Of a stretch of DNA of 64,000 nucleotides, positions 25,201-35,558 are shown in pieces. The translations under genes and the position numbers were made by a program. The stretch spans positions 37,249,501 to 37,313,500 of the forward strand of contig JAMPIT010000575.1 in NCBI GenBank assembly GCA_026261815.1. The letters run 5' to 3'. The stretch is from Monarcha castaneiventris obscurior. Taxonomy: Eukaryota; Chordata; Aves; Passeriformes; Monarchidae. Under the pieces are notes generated by a model. That model had not been told where the DNA came from. It saw nothing but the letters and a program-made list of their open reading frames with translations, and searched no databases. Within the stretch, counting starts at the first letter, position 1, and every line of letters begins with the position of its first letter.

Positions 25201-27533
25201 AAGGCAGATTCCAGGGTAATGTTACTACTTTTTTCATGGGGTTGCTTATTTGCTGTGGGCCAAAAGAAACAAGCAAGAAGGACAGCGGGGGTGTGAGTGG
25301 GAAGATGACTCTTTTTCCAGCAAAATATGCATACTCTGTTTTCAGTATAATGTATATAACTGAAAAGAGAAAGCCATTTCCTAGCTGGAATGTTCCAAAT
25401 ACTTCTTGTCCGCTCTGGCCAATCATCCTGGGCCAGCACTGCTCGGTATGCAGGATCATTTGCTCTCCAGGGCAACCTCCCCCAGCAACCAGGCTCCCCT
25501 GTAGAGCTGCCTCTGCTTCCCTCCACCTCCCTCACCGCTGGTACAAAACACCTGAAGCAGATGGCACAGATTTTGCAGAAGGGCTCCCAAAGCAATGTCT
25601 TGTACTGTAGGGAGTACAAAAGATGCAGATCTTTGTGTAAAGGAAGAGGACCCTGCACAGAAGTCCCTTTCCAGGACTTTTATCAGATTCCTTTTGAGCA
25701 TCCTTTGCCTTTTTTCTCTGTCTTTTCTTTCTGCTTCAGCTTTGCTGCACTTATGATCTTATTTCTAAAATAACCAGGAGCAAACCCTTCTTTTTAAAAT
25801 AGCTTCCCAGTCCTCCAGGCAGAGGACACATGGGTCGGACTTTGATCTCTTTATTAATCTACTAAAGAGGATGTGTGAAAAATCTGGGTTACTCTGGGCA
25901 TTAGCCAGACCCTTTGAGGAAAAAGTGCTTCCATTCAAACAGATTATTATTGAGAGTTAACACTTGGTGCTAGCACTGTGAGGGTTTCTGCTGGTACCAT
26001 CCCCACATTTGGTTTGGTTGGGAAGGCTGTGGAGGTGGGCATAAGGCATGCAAGGGTTTTGAAATCCCAGTGGTGCTCAGAAAATAAGGCAGAACTTGTC
26101 ATTTGCTGTAGGGACAAACAGATCCTGTGAGGAAAATGCATACAGAGAGGCTGTAATAATGAAGAGAGTTCCCAGTTTGTAATTAATGTGTGGCTAGAAA
26201 TGTAGTACTCACGAGTGCTTTAAAAAAAAGGAAAAAAAACCATAGTCAGTAGAGTGAAATTATACCATCAGCTGTTGTTCTTCCGAGTTACATTGAGAGT
26301 GTGTTTCCAAAGTAGATCTTCCTGCAAGATTTTTTGAAAGTTTGAGGTGTCTGAATTTTACATGACACCTGCCAGTCACAAAATTGCACTTTTAACTGGT
26401 TTTTCTTGCCCCTTCGGCTGAAAAGTTGGGCCTGTGCATATCCAGAGAATAGCACAAAGTTCACTCAGTACATAGGCATTGTATTTTGCTGTGCCTCTGA
26501 GACCAAAGAGAAGAGTGGATCGACCACCACTGAAGGGATGCCAGTGGCAGCCCATATTCCTAGAAGTTGAACAATATGGCTCAAGCCATGCGGGGTGGCA
26601 ACACATCCCATTTGTCAGAGCAGCATCAGGGGTTGCCCCGTTGTTCTCAAGCACGTGTAGCAAGTAGGGAACGGCACGTGGCAGCAGTTTAGTCATCAGT
26701 GGGGCTTCATGCCTCCTCTCAGCCTGGTTTTACTGCTGAGTTTTATTGCATTGTCTGCCAGTGATGGAGTGTGTTAGGCTTTGACAGAGATCGTTCATAA
26801 GTGAGAGGTTTCTTTCCTGTATTTGTGCTTTTGAAGGCAGTTTGTTCCTTGCAGAATTGTCCATTCTGTAATTTTTGTTTATCCATATAAGATTTTTTTT
26901 TCCCCCCCAAGCAAAAGATAGTAAAGCAAGATGAATATGGATATTTCTTTAAGTAAGTAGAAGGATGTGATGGAAGATACAAAAATGGTAATAAAGCCTA
27001 GTCAGGTAAAAATGTTGGCACATCTTATTTCATTTAATTCGTAAGTGGAAGAAGATAGAGAATTTATTTGACTAAGCCTCTGGTTCAGTGTCTTGATGAT
27101 ATGTTTGGAAAATTGCTCTGAAATTGATGTGTAAGTGACCTTGAAGATGTCATATTTAAGTGATAGCTCATTTTGATGTGAAGTTGTAAGCCTTCCCCCC
27201 TGGCCTCAAATAAAGCAAGCAAAGGGAACCAGCATTGAATTCAAGTCATTTCAAGGTAAAGAGGGAAGAATCTCTTCTCAAAACACAAAATATAAATAGC
27301 CTGGAAGTTCAAGCACCTAATCTGAGATGTGCCTCTATTCTGGTTCCATTAAGATGCTACTTCACTGGGAAGTTTGCCCTTGTGGCAGCAGTCTCCCAAC
27401 CCTGGTGTCAGCCTTGGGACACCTGGGAAGACGTGATCTGACTCCAGAAAAAACTCAGTCCTTATGGTGGGTGGCACTGCCAATTCAGTATGCAGCATTC
27501 ACTCTTGGAATTACATCATAATCACATCATTCC

Positions 27534-27560
27534 TATATATATATATATATATATATATAT
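27534..27560. repeat. (TA)n microsatellite
   Basis: A 27-base uninterrupted TA dinucleotide run in an AT-rich intron, followed by more TA-rich sequence. It is likely polymorphic. Confidence 0.95.
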
Positions 27561-28089
27561 GTAAAATATAAACACTAATGAATTCATAAATACTAATGTA
27601 TTCATATATGACTATAAAAATTCAAATACATTCTTAAATAATTGTTTTTGTTTGAGACGGCAGTGGCCACACCTGAATTAAACTATTGCTTTTAGTTTGT
27701 TGAACAGATTCTGGCTGATTGTGATAGTCATGATGTTGTGTGTAATATCATGATAAAAGGTTTATTTGCAGACTAATTTGGTGTTGTTGGAAATAGCATT
27801 GCTGAGGATTGCCTTTCTAATTTTCTTTTAATGCTCTGGGAACTCAGACGTGATATTCACTGCAGAAACTGCACTTTGAGGTAACAGTGAATTTGTACAT
27901 TCAAAATACAAGTAAAAAAGAGAAAATTAGAAGTTAAGCCCCAGACAGGAATGTAACCTGTCTTTCATTGTCTGACAAGAGTGGTTTGTTATATATGTTT
28001 TGTATTTGAAGCAGACATAAGAATATTAGGAAGCTGTAGGTATGTATACCCTCACAAAGTTAATATTGCTTTTGGACTCGTTCCTGGGC

Positions 28090-28150
28090 ATGATCTAATC
28101 TCCATTTAAGTCAGTGGAGATTTTTCTTCTGGCTTCAATAGGAATTGAGT
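28090..28150. repeat. Ancient amniote repeat remnant with near-palindromic core
   Basis: TCCATTTAAGTCAGTGGAGA, followed by TCTGGCTTCAATAGGAATTG, resembles the CCATTGAAGTCAATGGGA...GACTTCAATGGGA core found in many turtle, crocodile and bird repeats. The core is imperfectly palindromic, so orientation is not assigned. Confidence 0.4.
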
Positions 28151-28224
28151 TTTTGTTTTAATATGCAGTAAAGCCTACAAAATTTGTGCAATAAAATAAA
28201 AACAGGAGGGCACACTTTGCACAA

Positions 28225-28350
28225 TGGGGGGCCTTAAATGAAGGCGCTGCGATAGCGTTTAATCACCAGAGTAAGGAGGCAGATTTTCAAAGGTGCCGGC
28301 TGCGAGCGGTGGGGGGCATGAGCGATAGGTCTCCTTCATGCTCCGGTTGA
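28225..28350. promoter_or_regulatory. CpG-enriched intronic patch, candidate regulatory element
   Basis: About eight CpG dinucleotides occur in roughly 120 bases (for example GGCGCTGCGATAGCG, TGCCGGCTGCGAGCGG, GAGCGATAGG, CTCCGG), while the flanking kilobases are CpG-poor and AT-rich. There is no exon here. Retained CpGs in an old intron suggest constraint or low methylation, as at enhancers, but this is inference. Confidence 0.25.
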
Positions 28351-30039
28351 GTTTGTGGCTAATGGGATACCACTGCCCGCATTCAGAACTGGCCCTGGTT
28401 ATTTATGGCTTGAGAAGACTTTAAAAAGGGGGGACTGTAATCTGTGGTTTATTCTGATTCCCACTGGCTTCGGTGGCCCCAGTGTGCTGAATCAGTCTGG
28501 CATTGGCGCTGAGGTTCACGTCTTCATTATGCTAAAACTGGTTAATCCTTTGGGTTATATTTACAGTTTACCCTTTAATGGAAATAATGAATAAAATATC
28601 TCCCAAACGATGTATTCACTCTGCTTTTATGCACACAGAAGTGTTCTATGTGAAGGACCTGAATTAAAAAAAAAAAAGGGTTAGTTGTAATGTTAGTTTT
28701 CTTGAAATCATAAATATTCTTCCTTAATTGGGTGTGAAATTCCTGTCTACAAATCATGACATTTTGGTTGATTTTACGTTCACTGGTTTGATGAATAATG
28801 GGCTTGCAATATTTTTTAAACTTTTCCTGCCTACAATAGCTCTCTGCGAAGTGTCCTTCAAAAATCACATCTCTGCTTAATGCAAGGAATCTGAATTAGC
28901 TCTGACATTTGCATTTGCACTCACAAATCTTTCCATGGCTCCCCTGTGCGCCGATGTGTGGGGGCAGGATCCAGCCACATCTTGGGGGTAAGAGTGTGGG
29001 TAGGCAGATGTAAAACCTTCATCTTGGTGCAGCCAGATGAGGTATGTAAGTTCTTTCTCCCCCCTCTGTATTCTAGAGAGAAAAAAAATTTTAAAACTCA
29101 TTATTCAACTGTTTTCTTCTCAAGCTACTATTTATTACTTTTTTCCCAGCAAGGCAATGTAAACGAGGACCTTTGGCTGACGGCTCGGTGACAACCAAGG
29201 TGTTGTGTTTACTGCCAGGAGACTCGCAGAGTCTTTGATAAAGGATCATGAATAATTAGTAGCATTTTGGAATCAGTGATTTTCTGTTTCTTCCTTTGAG
29301 GGATGTAACAGCTCTGAGTGCTTCACTGTTAGTCGGCATTCCTGATGGCCTCATTTCTGGCATTTCAGTTTGGGGACAAACCAGCTTCTGCTTTGTAGCT
29401 GGTTTGCACTGAATCCATTTGTTTGGAAGCTGGAGGAGGGAGAGGCAGATGGGGGTTCTGGAAATGTGCTTTTCTAGCATTTCATGGCAGAAGCTGATGT
29501 GGCCCTTGGACATAATTGAGTGAGTTTGCTGGTGTCCTGGGGTCTGGAGGGCGCATGCATTACCCTTAGTCCTTCAGTCACCCTGAAGGTTATATATTTT
29601 TGTAGTGACTTTAACCACTAAACCTTGCATTTGCACTAAGCAAGGAAGTGTCTTTGGGTGGGAATGGGCCTGTTGCACTCTGGCAGCTGGGAGTATCTAG
29701 GAGTGTGTTACTGTAGTGTCACTTCCATCCTGTGCTGCACCTTGTGAAGACAGTATGTTCAGCCTTTGCTGCCTCCCACTCCTCCTGCCCACCTCTATGG
29801 CCACTCCTGGGCCAGGCTCTGGAGATGAGTGGGCCATTCACCTTATCTAACCTTTCCTTATTTCCCAGTCTGAGATGCACATTTGTGCAATTAGCTCATA
29901 CTCCTGAAAAGGGTTGAGGAGAATAAGCAACATCTTTTGTCACTGAGGCTCTTCTCAGTTGATAACTGAGCTGATGCAATGTGCCCCTGTCTTGGGGTGG
30001 CTCTATGATGTGTATCCCCTATCATGGCTCTATGCAAAA

Positions 30040-30600
30040 AAAAATTAATTAAAACTGAGCTTGAGAGGGGAAGAAAAAAAAAAAAACCAAACGAACTTTC
30101 CAAAGTGGTTCCCAAGGGCACAGAGATAGAGACTCCTCTGCGTTCCCTGGCTGCAGGAACACAGAGGGAGCGCCCTGCCTGTTTCTTCAGCCAGCTTTTC
30201 AGGGGTTTTTTTTTCCCTTTTTCTCTGGCGTGGTTCCCAGGACTTTGGTTTTTTCCTTTTTTTCTCTTCTGGACTGTTTCAATAACATCAGAACACATCA
30301 GAAGAATTTCTCCCCAGGCCCGGAGGTGGGGCCCACGGCCTACAGCCTTGCCGACCCAGCTCCAAGGAGAGAGACCACATCTACAGAAGGACTCTGAAAT
30401 CTTCCCAGGTTTCTCTCCACAGCGAGAGATTTTATTATTTAGCATTATTATTTTTCTCCTGTGTGTTTGTTAAATAAATAGTTTTTATCTCTTTCCTTTG
30501 AGGAAAACTTCTTTTTTCCCAAGCCTGGTGGGGGATGGATGGTTGTAACCTGTTTTTCTCTCAGTGGATATGTTGCTAGATTTTGGCCAAACCGGCACAG
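30040..30600 (+). mobile_element. Probable solo LTR of an avian endogenous retrovirus
   Basis: The 3' half looks like an avian LTR. A polyadenylation signal AATAAA lies at 30473-30478, followed by TTTTTATCTCTTTCC, then CCCAAGCCTGGTGGGGGATG, and a terminal CCAAACCGGCACA ending at about 30599. Upstream are A-rich and T-rich tracts. The 5' boundary is not clear, and no target-site duplication was confirmed. Several open frames on both strands overlap here, which is common in LTRs and not evidence of a gene. No internal retroviral genes flank it. Confidence 0.45.
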
Positions 30601-30934
30601 GCCCCTGCAAAACCACTGCAGTATTTTGAAAAAGACAGAACTAAAGTATTTGCTGTAGTACTACTGTGTGATAGTTTTTGGAAGAGTAGCAGATACTTCC
30701 TAGTCAGTTGTTTTTCCCCATATCTCATTCATCGTTCTACTGGCAACTTCTATGGCACAGGCTACTGAGTCACTCAGCAAAATCACATACTACATTAGTT
30801 TTTGCAGCTAAGCCAATAACTTGGGTAGAAGAATGGTTGTATTGTCTTGTCCCGGTACCGAGGTGCCAAATGATGGGAGATTCTGGCCTGTCCCTGACAA
30901 GCAGTTGCTCCTGCCAGATATCCTCCTTGTTGAA

Positions 30935-31125
30935 TATTTGCACTCTCCATTTTCTGCCATTGATTTCCAGCCATCAGACCTCAGTTTGCTTTTCTCAGCT
31001 AGATTAAAGAGCTTTGTTACTCTCTTCTGACTTTTCCTTGCACAGCTTCTTACAGACCACCAAGCTGTCTTTTAATCTTGCCTTGAAAAAGCTAAATAGA
31101 ATTGAACTCCTTTCAATGTTTGTGC
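30935..31125 (-). mobile_element. Old CR1/L3-like LINE remnant, antisense
   Basis: This belongs to the same family and orientation as the remnant near 24.6-25.2 kb. It shares TTTCCAGCCATCAGACCTC, TTTTCTCAGCTAGATTAAAGAGC, and AAAAAGCTAAATAGAATTGA in the same order. It is shorter and internally rearranged or diverged between these blocks. Confidence 0.6.
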
Positions 31126-32440
31126 TATTGAGGGTATTCATGAAGGATGATCTGACTTTTAGGGGGAACATATGTGTGTAGCAGATATCCATGGCGATGG
31201 GCACCTATGTAAACAGCCAGGCTGACAGCTCCAGTAAACATTCTCTTAAAGAGCTGTGGCAGGTCCATCCATCACACTACCTATATACACAGTACTGTCA
31301 AATATGGAAAGTAAACAAATAGGGGACAAAAAAGAGGCGATGAAAGAAATAATGCTTTTCTCCAATCCCTTCTTGTTTTAAGAGCCTCTCAGGTTTCTCA
31401 TCATGATAGTAAATACATGACTTTCAGATATTTTTTGAGTGGACCACATCACTTGAAGTGGTCTGGTGACAGATGTACAGCAAATCAGTGGGAGAGGAAG
31501 GAGGGAAATCCAGTCTGCTGATTCTTCATCCACTTTTAATAGCCACAGGTTTCTTATTCCTTTTTTTTTTCCTTGCCTTTGTCCTTCATAATGCAATGTC
31601 TCATTGTGTCCAGTTGCAGGAGCCACACAGAAAGCATTACCCCATTATTTTCTCAGGGAAGGAGGGAAAACAAGCCTTAAAGAGAAACGAGCACACAACC
31701 TTCGTATTGCTGGCACATTGCCAAGCCCAAGGGCTGCACTTAATTTACATATAAATGTGCTGAGGATTTTAATCAGCAACTAATGCACTCTGTTGTTATT
31801 TTTCACTTACAGTGTTCATAATGCGTGTGGTATTTGGCAAATTGCATGGGGCATATGTACTTGGAGGAATGCAGTGGCAAGCATATCGGTGGCACTGCTT
31901 TTTGGATTTGGCTGGCCTTATTTCTGAGGCTTCCCTGGACCTCAGGTAGTGCTGGCTCCAGGCCTTCAGGGATACTGCAAAATCTGTCCGAGGGCAACAT
32001 AAAGAGCTGGCTCACAGACTGTGTGGTTGCATTTTAGCTGTCTCATGTAAAAACACAGTAGTGCCTCCATGGTGTAGCATCCCGGTGGATGAGAACATCT
32101 GTTTTATCTGTCTTGTTCAGAAATGCGTCTGCAAAATCTTGGAACTTTTTTGGTTTTAGTCCCTTTGAAATTTTCATGATTTCTGCTGGTGTTTCTTCTT
32201 ACTTCTTGATTTGTTTAGTTCAGGCATCATGACTTTGTTCGCATTTCCGTTCTAATTAGCAAGCAGCTGGAAAGAGTGCACCACAAAATCTGTCCAAAAA
32301 AAGCCCTTAGAGCTGCTCCCAAAGGCCTCTCCTGCCTTCTGCTCCCCTGGTCCTGAAAACCAAATGCTGTCCTTCTGCAGTATCTGTCAATATCTATGAG
32401 CTTTGAAGTAAATTATGTGTTTTCTGAATTTATTGTGATT

Positions 32441-32673
32441 TTATTCAAGGATCTCCCCCTCCTTTCTCTCAGCTAAAATGAGTGAGAGCCTATCCATGGA
32501 CTGCCCCAGGGCATATTTTGCAGCTCCTGATGCCAGCTCTATCAACCTCCTGGCATTCATGCCATAGTGATGAAGCAGCAGTGTTGATAACCAAGTGTCA
32601 TCATTAGTCTCCAGGGTGAACTCCTCATACAAAGACAGCATTTGACATCCCTCTGGACGGATGTCATCCGTAC
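32441..32673 (-). other. Unassigned minus-strand frame, possible terminal exon or relic
   Basis: On the minus strand, CTCTCCACACAG ends at 32674 and could act as a splice acceptor. It is followed by an open frame ending at a TAA at 32441-32443. The 77 or so residues look protein-like rather than low complexity, with pieces such as TDDIRPEGCQMLSLYEEF, HHYGMNARRLIELASG, and a charged end LAERKEGEILE. The frame is GC-richer than the surrounding intron. I do not recognise the family. It could be the last exon of an antisense gene inside the Fat intron, a fragment of a retroposed gene or transposon, or chance. No polyadenylation signal was confirmed, although AATAAA-like sequence follows the stop. 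Confidence 0.2.
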
Positions 32674-34341
32674 CTGTGTGGAGAGATTAATTAAATATTT
32701 GGGCAGCTTGTGTATTCTTGTGGGTGCTACCTTTACACCCATGTGTGGGTGTACAGCAAGGAGGCATTTTGTGCTGAACATTGAAGAGCATGGTGGAAGG
32801 TGTTCCCAAGGGTGATGGAAGGATTTCCATGTGGAAAACCTGAAAGCGAACAAAAGCCTTCTTATTTATCAAGCTGCTGAGTGGTGTTGACAGGTGAAAT
32901 GACAAGACTTATTGAGGGAAAGGAATTAATTGTATCTGGGACCTTATAATAAATCAAAAGTAAAAGTAAGAACCAGTGTAGCAGACCTGTTGGCAGTAGC
33001 TAATGCTTGTTCAATGATCCTTTCCTTCTGAAATACAGAAATGAAAAGTAACTGTTGCCAGGAGTTATAAAATGAAGGCATGACTCAGAAGATAGATTTA
33101 TTATCACCTCAGTATCAGTGAAATTCAGCTTCGTAAACATAGGTTAATCTGCTAAAACCTTCTGTGCTCTCACTGGGGGAGAACACTACTTTTTTCAAAT
33201 TTTGTTTAAAGATCTAAAATAATTCTTCTTGTCTTATAAATAAATCATCATCTCTAGGATCACTAATATTCATATTTTTTTTCCTCATTCTTTCCTATGT
33301 GGATTTATTTTATTTATTTCTGTGGGTTGTTATGGACTCTTCTCATTCATGCAGTCTAATTTCTCTTCTGGACTTGCAGGCTTTTTTCATCACAGTTCGC
33401 CATATATTTCACCCATGTTTCTACAGAAACTCATTACATAGCACAGGCTGCTGCCAACAAGAATATTTAGAATACACTCTGCCTTTGTCCTCCAGTGCTG
33501 CCCTGCTCACCTACGATGGGTGAATAATACATCTGAGCGAGAAGGACACGGATCTGAGGTTACTGCGAAAAGACCTGAGCTCGTACATGATGTGACAAGT
33601 GCTGCTCCTTTCCCCTTCCTCTCTTACATGGCTGCTCAAATGTTAGGACTATACTTGTCAGTTCAAGCTAGCATTAAAAGACATAAAAACAAAAATCCAA
33701 ATTCAGTATTTAAAAAAAAGAGAAGAGAAATCCTATAAGACAAGAGCAAATGCATGTGGCATCTCTGTAACTGTGTGGTTGGGTTTTGTGCTACCTTGAA
33801 AACTTGTCTAGGACTTCAAGCTGTCATGGAAACAGTGCAGTCAGATCCTTAAAAAAAAAACCCGAAAACCAAAAAGACACACAACTCTTTTATTAGTGCT
33901 GACCTTAGAGCACCTCTGTCCTCAATGATTAACTGATAATTTTGTTCTAAATACTATCAAACACATCTGACACTAAATTCAGGATTCTTGTGTTCCTGTT
34001 TTGCCCTGCAATTTCTCCATCATTTTCCATCTACTAATAATATGATTTGATGGTTTGCAAACAGTCCTTTGAGTATTTCTTAAGCTTGAGGTCCACTTCA
34101 TTAGAGTGTGTCTCTCAAGATTTAACAATGCTGTATTAGGAGAGGAAAATGTTCTTGATATATGAGTCATAAAGTGGTGAGGAGGTGCATTTGCTTATTT
34201 TGATGCTGGTTTGATTATGCAAGTGGTACTGGTGTATTTGGTCCTCTGTGCACTCATGGTCAGTGCTTAAGCCAGTGAAGATTTGGACTATGTCAGTACA
34301 AGCAAGTCTTAGAATGGTAGAAAGAGTTTCCGCTTTATCAA

Positions 34342-34398
34342 GGAATTGTAGAAGGGTTTGGTTTAGAAGGGACCTGAAAGGATGTCTGGTTCCAACCA
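34342..34398 (-). mobile_element. CR1 3' end fragment, antisense
   Basis: GGAATTGTAGAAGGGTTTGG, then AGAAGGGACCTGAAAGGAT and TCTGGTTCCAACC, match the reverse complement of the CR1 terminus (usual form: AGAATGGTTTGGGTTGGAAG). Only about 57 bases remain. It lies roughly 840 bases upstream of the Fat exon. Confidence 0.65.
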
Positions 34399-35200
34399 GA
34401 TACAAACCAGGTGTTCATGTCAGGGGGAAAATGGATTTCTAAAGCACTTTTGGCAGAAATGAAGTGGCTGGAGGTCCTTCATGGCAGGACTGTTCAAGCA
34501 CAGGCGTGGTACTTTGATCCCTCTCTGTGGCTCTGTTATACACAAACACACTTTCTCCTGTGTTTCTTAGGACCAGGTGGGAAACCAACTGATGTTTTCT
34601 TACACCAGTAGGTAAAGTGGCCAAGCCCTTCCTTCCTCTGTGATAAAAGAGGATATACTCGTTGTCTAAGGGCTACTGTGTGAGCTTTTGATTGCTTGTT
34701 ATCTGGGATTTTGCAATGAGCGAGCTCAATTTTAAATTTGCTGTCTATTTTCTGGGCTTGGATGGATTCATTTTAAATTGCCTTTAGGTTTTCTTCTTGA
34801 GCAAGGGCACAGGCAGGAACTTGAAAAGAAAAGCCACCTTTTTTGTGCAATTCATTGTCAGTCGTTGTATCCCTTGCTACCAAGGTCTATACAAGTTTGC
34901 ATCACAGAGCAGAAAATGATGGTGTTTCTTCTGTTACTCTGCCAGCTGCAGTTCTAGCAAATAAATGTCTGTGGCATTAGGACATTTGTGAAGAGCCATC
35001 TTTTTACTTTCCCTCCCACTCAGTTTCTTGGGACAAAGGATTGAGATTTTGAGCTGGCTTCACAAAATAATTCCTGAACTCAGGCTTCTGTTTTCATTTG
35101 TTACACAACTTGAATTTTTCTACAGGCGGAGCATTTGTTATATGCTGAACACATTTCTGTAGTACAGCCAAATGAAAATAGGTGTGATGTTTTATTGATC

Positions 35201-35237
35201 CTATTCCTGACATCCTCTGCTTGCTGTTTTTCTGCAG
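35201..35237 (+). other. Splice acceptor region of the Fat exon
   Basis: A pyrimidine-rich stretch (TTGCTGTTTTTCTGCAG) ends in AG at 35236-35237. A plausible branch point CCTGAC lies at 35206-35211, with its A about 27 bases from the junction, which is normal spacing. The frame downstream fits a split glycine codon with one base supplied by the previous exon. Confidence 0.85.
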
Positions 35238-35552
35238 GAGTTATCTACACAGCTGATATTCTTGACCGGGAGACGACCAAATCCTACTGGTTGACGGTGT
35301 ATGCGACTGATCATGGTGTCGTCCCACTCTACACTACCATTGAAGTCTACATTGAAGTGGAGGACGTGAATGACAATGCCCCTCTCACCTCTGAGCCTAT
35401 CTATTACCCAGTCGTCATGGAAAACTCCCCAAAGGATGTATCTGTCATTCAGATCCAAGCCCAGGACCCTGACTCCAGCACTAATGATAAACTGACTTAC
35501 CGGATTACAAGTGGAAATCCCCAGAACTTCTTTGTAATCAATCCCAAAACAG
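35238..35552 (+). CDS. FAT3: Single internal exon of a giant Fat-type protocadherin, best fit FAT3
   Basis: Fat cadherins are very large single-pass membrane adhesion proteins with about 34 extracellular cadherin repeats; FAT3 shapes neuronal and retinal morphology. The exon encodes a glycine split across the 5' junction, 104 full codons, and the first base of a last glycine codon. Counting that first glycine as residue 1, visible motifs are LDRE (9-12), YWLTVYATD (17-25), DVNDNAP (43-49, the calcium-binding linker that ends a cadherin repeat), then MENSP (61-65) and DPDS (77-80) opening the next repeat, and NPKTG at the end. The exon therefore straddles a repeat boundary. It corresponds to the segment near residue 1100 of vertebrate Fat proteins, just after the very large early coding exon. 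QIQAQDPDS and [11 protein letters not shown] resemble FAT3 more than FAT1, from memory of the families; FAT1 is the alternative. No stop or frameshift is present, so it looks functional. Its length, 315 bases, is a multiple of three with phase 1 at both ends. No other exon of the gene was found in the window. Confidence 0.9.
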
Positions 35553-35558
35553 GTAAGA
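35553..35558 (+). other. Splice donor of the Fat exon
   Basis: The exon ends CAAAACAG and is followed by GTAAGA, close to the consensus donor. Protein similarity to cadherins stops exactly here. Reading past it gives a low-complexity tail that terminates at about 35665, which supports this as the exon end. Confidence 0.85.

Larger units (their letters stand above)
25201..30039. other. Intron-like DNA, no gene seen
   Basis: It holds the TA microsatellite, the AAGTCA-type old repeat and the CpG patch listed separately. Overlapping open frames at 25.2-25.7 kb on both strands have no recognisable protein similarity. Nothing else was identified. Confidence 0.5.

Noticed and set aside
25179..25773. 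Overlapping frames on both strands, up to 159 codons
   Set aside because: No recognisable protein similarity, several frames open at once, and adjacent to an old CR1 relic. Most likely a compositional effect.
29891..30473. Two opposing open frames of 184 and 149 codons
   Set aside because: They overlap each other and sit in a probable LTR with A- and T-rich tracts. The translations are low complexity (lysine or phenylalanine runs).
35135..35237. In-frame ATG upstream of the cadherin segment, as if the gene began here
   Set aside because: The sequence before 35238 has no cadherin similarity and ends in a polypyrimidine-AG acceptor. The open frame simply runs through intron.
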